Source: a bacterium (GTDB taxonomy: Bacteria; JAJVIF01; JAGGVT01). Taken from it: a stretch of 9,686 bases of DNA. The notes beneath the pieces were generated by a model. It ran no database searches. It was not told the DNA's origin and was given only the letters and a program-made list of their open reading frames with translations. Made by a program: the position numbers and the translations under genes. Shown piece after piece: positions 1 through 5,573 of this stretch. The stretch covers positions 1 through 9,686 of the forward strand of contig JAGGVT010000108.1 of the NCBI GenBank assembly GCA_021157815.1, written 5' to 3'. Numbering within the stretch: position 1 is the stretch's first letter; each line of letters opens with the position of its first letter.

Positions 1-174
1 CATGTAACCCGGCGTCCCTTCGCCGGGGTTTGCGTGAATTAACCACGTTTTCCCAATCTACATAAGATCAATCTATATTTGCCCAATCATGTAACCCGGC
101 GTCCCTTCGCCGGGGTTTGCGTGAATTAACCACGTTTTCCCAATCTACATAAGATCAATCTATATTTGCTCAAT
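1..174. repeat. Two tandem copies of an 87-bp unit
   Basis: Copy 1 is 1-87 and copy 2 is 88-174. They differ at one position (C at 83, T at 170). Copy 1 begins exactly at the window edge, so the array may continue to the left. Each unit carries a 7-bp GC-rich hairpin (CCCGGCG, loop TCCCTT, CGCCGGG), with no T-run after it on either strand, so it is not a standard intrinsic terminator. Copy 2 contains the stop codon and last four codons of the neighbouring minus-strand gene. The unit therefore looks like a duplication of that gene's 3' end plus downstream sequence, rather than an inserted element. Neither strand has an open frame through it. Confidence 0.9.
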
Positions 175-1170
175 TGTGTCCATAAGATACATGGAAATTT
201 CCGCTCTCGGTGACCAGATTGCACCGCGATTATGTCCTGACAGTTTTTTCAGTTCGATTACCACGCCTAAAATCATTTCAGATTCACTTTTACCGCTTAC
301 AATAAAACCGCCATCGATGTTGTGCTCATACACACCATCGAATTTTAAATTAAAATACGGTTTAACCGAGACAACCTCAAATTCCTTGTCTTCGAAATAC
401 TCAAATGTTTCTCCGACAACAAAGGGGTCAAGTTCGGTACATTCCCAGTGCCAGTCAGCATTAAAGCCGATTTTGGCAATATTCATACCGTTTTTATCCT
501 TTCTGACACCATCCAGAGAATAATCGCAAACCATTTGCGGCATTTTCACAAACGGGATTTTGTCGAGTAAAAGGGCTTGAGTCCATGTATCGCCAACTGA
601 AATGGCATCTTCGGGAAAGCATGGTTCGGTAATCATCTTGAGATAGTTCTCGTACATTCCCATAACAAACTGTCCCTGCATGCCGGCTTCATCCGGCAAT
701 TCCATATCCATGCCGAGGAATTTTCCTCTGGGAGTCATTTTGATTGTAACAGCGCTCGGCTTGGCCATATCCTCGATATCGGGAATCTCCTCACCGGTCG
801 CCATTAAAATATCATGAAGGAAAATATCCAATGGCGGAAGCTGAAAAAACTCATAGCCCATGCGAACAGTTGGCATCTGCTGCATGACGATCATTTCAAG
901 ATATCCAAGCTCAGGATCGAATCTTTTACACTCAATCCATGATTCCATTATCGTATGCATTTCAATATTTCTAAGGTCTATTGTCGCTCCGGGAAGTGGA
1001 AGGTTTTCCGCGTGGAAATTGAGTGTTCCCGTCTCGTCCATGAGATAATCAAGTTTTGAATTGTGGTTTCCATAACGAAGCTTGTACGAATCCTTCGCAT
1101 CAGCTTGAGGAATTAGTGCCACCATTAGAAAAGCAATAGCAATTGCCGATAAAGCCACGATTTTTTTCAT
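160..1170 (-). CDS. Exported protein of unknown function, 336 aa
   Basis: I do not recognise a named gene. The start is the ATG at 1170, because GGAGG (1176-1180) lies 5 nt upstream; the in-frame TTG at 1182 would overlap that ribosome-binding site. Residues 1-25 form a signal peptide (MKK, a hydrophobic stretch, then ADA before Lys26) with no lipobox, so a periplasmic or secreted product is expected. The mature part is mixed alpha/beta in character and rich in Met and acidic residues. A PEDAISVGDTW stretch at residues 186-196 recalls the 'vGdtW' motif of DUF6263-like secreted proteins of the Bacteroidota, but this is only a resemblance. Cysteines sit at about 81, 184, 215 and 244. The last residues (IEQI) and the TAG stop come from copy 2 of the 87-bp repeat. 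Expression and length look intact. Confidence 0.85.
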   Translation of the reverse strand: MKKIVALSAIAIAFLMVALIPQADAKDSYKLRYGNHNSKLDYLMDETGTLNFHAENLPLPGATIDLRNIEMHTIMESWIECKRFDPELGYLEMIVMQQMPTVRMGYEFFQLPPLDIFLHDILMATGEEIPDIEDMAKPSAVTIKMTPRGKFLGMDMELPDEAGMQGQFVMGMYENYLKMITEPCFPEDAISVGDTWTQALLLDKIPFVKMPQMVCDYSLDGVRKDKNGMNIAKIGFNADWHWECTELDPFVVGETFEYFEDKEFEVVSVKPYFNLKFDGVYEHNIDGGFIVSGKSESEMILGVVIELKKLSGHNRGAIWSPRAEISMYLMDTIEQI

Positions 1171-1265
1171 TGTTGCCTCCAATGTCTGTTAAAGCATTAC
1201 TGTAATAGCCTCTCTCATACTATGGTGTCGAAAAAGGCAATTTATTAATTGATTTTCCTCATCTA

Positions 1266-1380
1266 ATCCTTCGGGTGCCGCCCATACAGCCGTCTCGGCT
1301 TTATGGGTAAAATTGCATGACTTCACTTTAATCACCCACAAATCACAAAAAGACGTGATGTGTGGGCGGCACCCGAGGAT
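1266..1380. other. Foldback that could form a three-way junction
   Basis: Three stems fit together. The outer stem pairs 1266-1280 with 1367-1380: TCGGGTGCCG against CGGCACCCGA is 10 perfect pairs, and 4 more follow after bulged T1270. Hairpin A, 1281-1307, is CCCATA-C-AGCCG, loop TCT, CGGCT-T-TATGGG (11 of 12 paired). Hairpin B, 1335-1366, has CCCACAAATCAC and GTGATGTGTGGG around an 8-nt loop (11 of 12 paired). Both hairpins abut the outer stem directly, and 1308-1334 stays unpaired. CCCA 1281-1284 can pair instead with TGGG 1363-1366, so two conformations compete. The structure could be a palindromic mobile element, a dispersed repeat or a structured RNA; the sequence does not decide which. 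Confidence 0.7.
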
Positions 1381-1394
1381 AATCATCATTTTAT

Positions 1395-1430
1395 ATCCCT
1401 CGACTCCGCTTCGCTCCGCTCGGGATGACG
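1395..1430. repeat. GC-rich palindromic dispersed-repeat-like sequence
   Basis: The segment opens with ATCCC, closes with GGGATGACG, and has a purine-free, CTCCGCT-rich core. ATCCC (1395-1399) pairs with GGGAT (1422-1426). The reverse complement begins CGTCATCCCGAGCGGAGCG, which I remember as a very common intergenic repeat type in many bacterial genomes; this is recollection, not a search. It is followed by TTTTT on the plus strand, but the stem is short and no plus-strand gene precedes it, so I do not call a terminator. Confidence 0.55.
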
Positions 1431-1579
1431 TTTTTCTTGTTCATCAAAACTTTTCCGACACCCTCAAACGTCAGAGGTTTGGAATATTCAATCCATTAAC
1501 AATCGTTAATCCTGAAATGGCATCTGCTTTACTCAAAAAGCGCAGTATTTACATTCCAAAACCATATCTAATCTGAGTG

Positions 1580-2026
1580 CTACTCCTCTGCGCTTTCCTC
1601 TGTGGTTTCATCCGCGCTACCATCCAGCCAGGTAAATGTCAGGTTGCCTTCCACACTGTGAGATGGGCCGGCATTGTAAACAACCTTGAGTTTTCGCTTT
1701 CCGTTGACTTTGCCAAAACCTTTCAAAGCTGTAATGCCTGTACCAGCGGAATTGTTGTTATTGGCATACATAGTGATTACATGCCCAATGACCCACTCCA
1801 TTTCCTCTTTCTCCATGGATGCATCCGTAAAATCAAACTCGATAGCGTTCCCAATGTATTTCACATTACCAACCTTGCCATCCATCATGTTCGATCCTTT
1901 AAGATCCGCCATCAGATTGTTAAAAGCCATTTTCTCTTTGGCGCCCTGCGGGTTAAGCTGGCATCCAGATACAGAAATGATAAGCACAGCAGAGAGCAAA
2001 ATAGCGATTGTAAATATCTTTTTCAT
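1580..2026 (-). CDS. Small outer-membrane lipoprotein of unknown function, 148 aa
   Basis: The product starts with a lipoprotein signal peptide: MKK, a hydrophobic segment, then the lipobox VSGC with Cys22 as the lipidated residue. Gln23 at position +2 is not an Asp inner-membrane retention signal, so by the E. coli rule the outer membrane is likely. The mature part of about 127 residues has alternating hydrophobic stretches (KYIGNAIEFDF, KRKLKVVYN, NLTFTWLDG) that suggest a small beta-rich domain. It ends in an acidic Glu/Thr/Asp tail from about residue 135. I recognise no family. The ATG at 2026 has GGAGG 7 nt upstream and a good promoter at 2072-2099, so the gene is probably transcribed alone. 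Its leader closely matches that of the CsgG-like gene upstream. Confidence 0.88.
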   Translation of the reverse strand: MKKIFTIAILLSAVLIISVSGCQLNPQGAKEKMAFNNLMADLKGSNMMDGKVGNVKYIGNAIEFDFTDASMEKEEMEWVIGHVITMYANNNNSAGTGITALKGFGKVNGKRKLKVVYNAGPSHSVEGNLTFTWLDGSADETTEESAEE

Positions 2027-2071
2027 TTCGAAGCCTCCGGGCTTTATGAATCAGGTTAATACAAACTAAAT

Positions 2072-2099
2072 ATTATAACGCGAATAATCGCAAGGTAAA
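2072..2099 (-). promoter_or_regulatory. Sigma-70-type promoter of the lipoprotein gene
   Basis: On the minus strand the -35 is TTTACC (2094-2099; 4 of 6 consensus), followed by a 16-nt spacer and a perfect -10 TATAAT (2072-2077). Transcription would begin near 2065, giving a leader of about 40 nt before the ATG at 2026. The spacer holds a small dyad, GCGA TTAT TCGC (2080-2091), that a repressor could use. That regulatory role is speculative. Confidence 0.6.
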
Positions 2100-2132
2100 T
2101 ACCCACTATCAAATGGAGAGATTTATATTTTA

Positions 2133-2342
2133 GGCGCTTCAATAAATTGTGTGGATTATTTGCCCCCCGTAAAAAAGGGGGCATTCCCCGATAACGGGGT
2201 ACGTCCACATGAGGCTTCAAAACAGATGTTATCAATATACTATCCTGTAACCCCTTGTTTATACTGTGTTTATTCACTTTGTTGGGACAGTCCCTTTTTT
2301 TTACTCAATCTAAACTCAACCCACACGATTTATTAAAGAGCC
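2133..2342. mobile_element. MITE-like element, 210 bp, with 8-bp target duplication
   Basis: The ends are 22-bp imperfect inverted repeats, 2133-2154 and 2321-2342, matching at 19 of 22 positions. The right end read inward starts GGCTCTTTAATAAATC and the left starts GGCGCTTCAATAAATT. The bases directly outside are the same 8-mer, ATATTTTA, at 2125-2132 and 2343-2350, as expected for a target-site duplication. No coding sequence lies inside. The interior has two hairpins, GCCCCC/GGGGGC (2162-2182) and CCCCG ATAA CGGGG (2186-2199). Near the right end is a mini-hairpin, GGGA CAG TCCC (2284-2294), followed by eight T. As I recall, ISL3-family elements have ends beginning GGCTCTT or GGTTCTT and make 8-bp duplications, so an ISL3-type transposase is the best guess for the mobiliser. 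The element fills most of the 344-bp gap between the two flanking genes. Confidence 0.82.
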
Positions 2343-2370
2343 ATATTTTAATCAGAAATGCCCTTTTTTA

Positions 2371-3354
2371 CTAATCATCGTCCTTGTCGTCATCGTCCTT
2401 ATCATCATCAATCTCCTGAACAATGTTGCCCTCTTTCACTCCGTGGCATCCCGATATGATTTTCGCCATCGATGATTTCAGCTGAATCTTTGTTATTTCA
2501 ACCTCACCGATGATATTAGCCTCACGGAAAACAATTTCACCATCTGCATTTCGGATGACATCCTCCTGAATGACCTTGAATCGCTGTCCGACCTCAAGCT
2601 CGGCACCCTCGCCAAGGTCGATAATCAGACTGTCTCCTGTGACCGCGATAATCGCGCCGGTCAGCGGAAAATGTTCCACCATTTTCTTCGCGATAGCGTC
2701 AACGGCTTTGACAGTGGCTTTACCGACCATGCTGTCGCGGAATTCGTCTGAATCAAATCTGATATGGCCAACCCAGTTATCAAAATCACTCCCGCCAAGA
2801 GCGACACCGGACTTTTTCTCGACACCCTCAGCCGATTCCGCGATTAGAGTTTCACCGGTTTTGGCATCAACAAGCCTGAAATCAATCCAGACAACAGCTT
2901 TTGATTTCTTGACACTGACATCTCCCCAACCGCCGGGAACAATACCGCCAAGTCCGCCGGAGCTTTTCTTGTGTCCAAAATTGGTTACTTTTCCCATGAG
3001 GATATAATCAACGCCCTTGATTTTGCCTTTTTCGACTTTGGTTTCCTTTTCAATATAACCAGTATCACCAAGGTCGATTTCATCCTTTAATTCATCGAAT
3101 GATTCGTGGCGCGCGATAACGTTGAATCGTCCGCTCTGGACAAGCTTTGTGATAAGCATGTCCGTAATACCGTTGCCAATGGTCGAGTTGTAGTATGTCG
3201 AAGGATTTTCGAATGTCTTGACCGAAATTCTCGGCCTTCCCTCTGTGCGAAGAGCATCGTCATCATTGCCGTTGGATGCATCATCATCAGCAAAGGCGAA
3301 TCCCGCAAGCAGAAAAATCATGCAGGTGATAATAAGTGCCAGGTTTCTTTTCAT
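2371..3354 (-). CDS. CsgG-family exported protein with FlgT-like C-terminal region, 327 aa
   Basis: Residues 1-22 are a signal peptide ending AFA before an Asp run (DDDASNGNDDD). There is no lipobox, unlike E. coli CsgG, so a soluble periplasmic or secreted product is likelier than an outer-membrane lipoprotein. Residues 41-228 match the CsgG/TolB-N style: RISVKTFEN, then GNGITDMLITKLVQSGRFNVIAR at 61-82, GVDYILMGKVTNF at 114-126, and VWIDFRLVDAKTGETL at 155-170. Residues 232-315 (GAIIAVTGDSLIIDLGEG, VGQRFKVI) resemble the FlgT C-terminal domain. A Gly-rich loop lies at 133-144. The tail, residues 316-327, is almost pure Asp with two Lys (DDDKDDDDKDDD). The ATG at 3354 has GGAGG 6 nt upstream and a strong promoter at 3434-3462. 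No curli genes are nearby, so a role in curli secretion is not implied; such proteins are common as envelope components of unknown role. Confidence 0.85.
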   Translation of the reverse strand: MKRNLALIITCMIFLLAGFAFADDDASNGNDDDALRTEGRPRISVKTFENPSTYYNSTIGNGITDMLITKLVQSGRFNVIARHESFDELKDEIDLGDTGYIEKETKVEKGKIKGVDYILMGKVTNFGHKKSSGGLGGIVPGGWGDVSVKKSKAVVWIDFRLVDAKTGETLIAESAEGVEKKSGVALGGSDFDNWVGHIRFDSDEFRDSMVGKATVKAVDAIAKKMVEHFPLTGAIIAVTGDSLIIDLGEGAELEVGQRFKVIQEDVIRNADGEIVFREANIIGEVEITKIQLKSSMAKIISGCHGVKEGNIVQEIDDDKDDDDKDDD

Positions 3355-3395
3355 TTCGAACCTCCAATAAGTTCGTTTCGTGTTTTTACATTAGC

Positions 3396-3410
3396 TCATG
3401 TTTAACATGA
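3396..3410. promoter_or_regulatory. 15-bp perfect dyad in the leader of the CsgG-like gene
   Basis: TCATGTT-T-AACATGA is a perfect 7+1+7 palindrome. It lies about 17 to 31 nt downstream of the predicted start site and 42 to 56 nt upstream of the ATG at 3354. It could be a repressor operator or an AT-rich hairpin in the leader RNA. No regulator gene is next to it. Confidence 0.4.
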
Positions 3411-3433
3411 ACTTAAATATTTTCAATTATGCA

Positions 3434-3462
3434 ATTATAAAGGTTATCGTGCTGTGTGTCGA
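3434..3462 (-). promoter_or_regulatory. Sigma-70-type promoter of the CsgG-like gene
   Basis: The minus strand reads TCGACA (3457-3462; 5 of 6 for -35), a 17-nt spacer, then TATAAT (3434-3439; 6 of 6 for -10). Transcription would start near 3427, with a leader of about 72 nt that carries the 15-bp dyad. Both boxes and the spacing are close to consensus. Confidence 0.68.
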
Positions 3463-3553
3463 ACAGGTTGAGTTGATAATTTCGGATTTTGAACTCATCC
3501 CGTATTGATAAATCCAAAAATTGTGATTATAAATTCGTGATTATAAATTTTTT

Positions 3554-3626
3554 GTCATTCCGGGCTTGGCCCGGAATCCATCTTAGCACCGAAATATAGT
3601 GGATTCTGAATCAAGTTCAGAATGAC
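3554..3626. repeat. Paired palindromic repeat element
   Basis: Two 27-bp units face each other across a 19-bp spacer. Unit 1 (3554-3580) folds as ATTCCGGGC, loop TTG, GCCCGGAAT. Unit 2 (3600-3626) folds as ATTCTGAA, loop TCAAG, TTCAGAAT. Unit 2 reversed matches unit 1 at 20 of 27 positions, and all seven differences are transitions that mostly keep base pairing. Outer ends are GTCATTC and GAATGAC. I remember this type (a cattccgggcttggcccggaatcc core) as a widespread bacterial intergenic repeat, without having searched. It ends 6 bp from the methyltransferase stop codon. It has no T-run on the minus strand, so it is not an intrinsic terminator, although it could stabilise the transcript's 3' end. 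Confidence 0.82.
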
Positions 3627-3632
3627 ATTATA

Positions 3633-5573
3633 TTATGCAATCCGCCACTCAGGTTCAGTATGCCTGATAATTCTCTTTCTTTGCTTTTGGCTCATACGGT
3701 ACAAGCCAAACACAGCATCATCCAGCTCAATCAGAAGATTACTGATATCGCCATCGGCTGTTCGAATTAATTCCACGCAGCGAGCAATTTTCTCAAATTG
3801 CATTTCATCAGGCACTCTTACCGGCAGCTCCTTTAAATCAGCGATATGAACCTGGGGAAAAGCCTTTGCCGTTTCACGGGTAATCGAACGGTAGTAGTAA
3901 TTCATCAGGCGTGAGTTTAGAATTCCGAGCAGGAAATGCAACATTGCTTTTTGCATTTCATAAGTAGCGTTGCCATTCCGAATGCTGTTCTTGTTCAGAT
4001 TTAATGCTTGATGGCAGTCCTCTCTCAGGATTGTGTTATGGACTGAATTAAGGCTGCAGAGCTTGTTATCATCAAGCGCGAAGATTAGTTTGTCCGCGGT
4101 TTGGCGGTTGACCAGTTTAAGCGGTGAAGTAAATATCCACTCCTCACGCAGGCTGACACCGCGTTTTTGCAGTTCAGGCGTAACAAGCGATTTGTCATAG
4201 TTGATAAACAGCTCTCTTGCTTTCACCTTGAAAGGGGTAATATCAGCGCCTTCTATCAGCCTTTGGTACGTTTTCGCTTTTTTGGTATCTGAAAGGACTC
4301 TGTTTCTAAATTCCGCAAATGCCGGATTTATTCCATCCCTGACATGCGCTATTTCCTTGAGAGGAATTGCATTTGCAGCGATTTTTTCAGACAGGGAATC
4401 CGGCACAATGAATTTGAAATCCTTTTGCAGTGCGAATTTCTGAATGGGAACCTGTTCCTTGTTCATAATGCTAATTGTGTTATCGCGATTATCCAGCGTG
4501 AGTTTTGAAAGGGTGCATTCGGTTTGCTTTTTTGCCGTTTTCTCAAGAAGGACAATCACATTCCCCACAGTCGCGCCTTGAAAGACATTCTCCCCCACAT
4601 TAAAAAGCGCCCGGGGAGGGGCGTTATCCAGAATGTATTTCCTGATTTTGTGATAACGTCGATTCCACAGCAGTTTGTCCGGTACGATGAAGCAGAGCAT
4701 TCCGCCATCTCTCAGAAGTTCAATACTGCGGATAAGGAAATACAAAAACGTGTTGGCGCTTCCACCTCCGGCTTTTTTGTAACGCTTTACCAGTCGGGTT
4801 TTTAATTCATCAGTATCAACATGTGATTCGCGTGAATAGTAAGCGATATACGGCGGATTCCCGATTATAAGGTCATATCCGCTATCGGGATGATTCAGCA
4901 GGTCGAGAAGAAAATCGCCTTTGAAAAAATGATTGCCCTGAATATCACCCCCGCCTGATTTTTTAATCAAGACTCTCTTCGACAATTCCACGGCATCTGA
5001 ATCAAGATCAGCGCCATACAGTGAATCTAAAATATTCTCGCTTTTGAAATTTCTCCTCTCAAGTTCCGAGTAAACAACATCGGGGAAAATACCAACGCCA
5101 ACTGACGGGTCAAGGATTTTAAGATCTCGCGCTTCAGTGGAATTGGATTTGAAATACTCCTCAATGAGAACATGAGCCATGAACTCAGCGATTACCAAAG
5201 GTGTGAAAAAGCGTCCGCTGCGTCGCCTGTCGCCGTGCTGCTCTCCATATTTTAAGTTTGAATCATCCTTTTTCGATATTACGTCAGGTTTCAATTCGAA
5301 AAGAGATGCCACAACAGCTGGATTGTTTTCAAACGCCCTCGCTGTTTCCATAAGGCTTTTGAGACTTTTAGCGGGTACAAGCTGATTTGCAATTGAATCG
5401 TTGAAATTGGAAATGGCATCCGAGACTCCGGATTCGACAGATTTCATGCAGGAATCAAAGAGAATGGAATGTAAATCTGTTTTTGAATTTGTGGATAAAG
5501 GAAATTTACGGGCGAGATTATTTCGCACCGTAACAAATTGTTTTCTTAATTGGCGCTCATCCGGCAGGATCAT
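3633..5573 (-). CDS. Eco57I/TaqI-like adenine-N6 DNA methyltransferase, 646 aa
   Basis: Predicted to transfer a methyl group from S-adenosylmethionine to adenine N6 in a specific DNA site. Visible motifs in order are: motif X region GRFFTPLVIAEFM (120-132), motif I LDPSVGVGIF (154-163) for cofactor binding, motif II GADLDSDA (187-194), and catalytic motif IV IIGNPPYIAYY (236-246) with NPPY at 239-242. About residues 400-600 look like a TaqI-type target-recognition region (VNRQTADKLIFA at 488-499, LNSVHNTIL at 508-516, GILNSRLMNYYYR at 550-562). The N-terminal 110 residues show no nuclease motif that I can find, so this looks like a methyltransferase only, not a type IIG fusion. No restriction gene is adjacent. 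The ATG overlaps the rmlA stop as ATGA, and its own Shine-Dalgarno is poor, so translation is probably coupled. The recognition sequence cannot be read from the protein. Confidence 0.9.
   Translation of the reverse strand: MILPDERQLRKQFVTVRNNLARKFPLSTNSKTDLHSILFDSCMKSVESGVSDAISNFNDSIANQLVPAKSLKSLMETARAFENNPAVVASLFELKPDVISKKDDSNLKYGEQHGDRRRSGRFFTPLVIAEFMAHVLIEEYFKSNSTEARDLKILDPSVGVGIFPDVVYSELERRNFKSENILDSLYGADLDSDAVELSKRVLIKKSGGGDIQGNHFFKGDFLLDLLNHPDSGYDLIIGNPPYIAYYSRESHVDTDELKTRLVKRYKKAGGGSANTFLYFLIRSIELLRDGGMLCFIVPDKLLWNRRYHKIRKYILDNAPPRALFNVGENVFQGATVGNVIVLLEKTAKKQTECTLSKLTLDNRDNTISIMNKEQVPIQKFALQKDFKFIVPDSLSEKIAANAIPLKEIAHVRDGINPAFAEFRNRVLSDTKKAKTYQRLIEGADITPFKVKARELFINYDKSLVTPELQKRGVSLREEWIFTSPLKLVNRQTADKLIFALDDNKLCSLNSVHNTILREDCHQALNLNKNSIRNGNATYEMQKAMLHFLLGILNSRLMNYYYRSITRETAKAFPQVHIADLKELPVRVPDEMQFEKIARCVELIRTADGDISNLLIELDDAVFGLYRMSQKQRKRIIRHTEPEWRIA

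Larger units (their letters stand above)
1171..1579. other. Gene-free stretch between two secreted-protein genes
   Basis: I see no convincing gene in these 409 bases. They hold the leader of the 336-aa gene (1171-1260), the foldback at 1266-1380, a GC-rich palindromic repeat at 1395-1430, and an AT-richer tail. The tail contains a 6-bp hairpin (ATTAAC AATC GTTAAT at about 1496-1511). It also has a weak inverted pair, GGTTTGGAAT (1477-1486) against ATTCCAAAACC (1553-1563). Neither has a T-run that would make it a terminator for the lipoprotein gene. No convincing sigma-70 promoter was found upstream of the 336-aa gene. Confidence 0.6.

Noticed and set aside
1-174. CRISPR array
   Set aside because: The copies are directly adjacent 87-bp units without unique spacers, so this is a tandem duplication.
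1577-2059. Plus-strand open frame of 160 codons opposite the lipoprotein gene
   Set aside because: The minus-strand frame has a lipobox signal peptide, a strong ribosome-binding site and a promoter. The plus frame has none of these.
2330-2380. Terminator just downstream of the CsgG-like gene (AAAGGGCAT ... ATGGCTCTTT)
   Set aside because: The stem is imperfect and, on the minus strand, is not followed by a T-tract. Half of it belongs to the MITE end.
2374-2409. An epitope tag or vector contamination, because of DDDDK in the CsgG-like tail
   Set aside because: The tail lacks the Tyr of the FLAG tag, is followed directly by a natural stop and native flanking DNA, and matches the acidic style of the same protein's N-terminus.
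2371-3354. A curli secretion operon
   Set aside because: No CsgA, CsgB, CsgE or CsgF-like gene is nearby, and the protein lacks the lipobox of true CsgG.
3554-3626. Intrinsic terminator of the rmlA-methyltransferase operon
   Set aside because: On the minus strand neither hairpin is followed by a T-run; the second runs into A residues.
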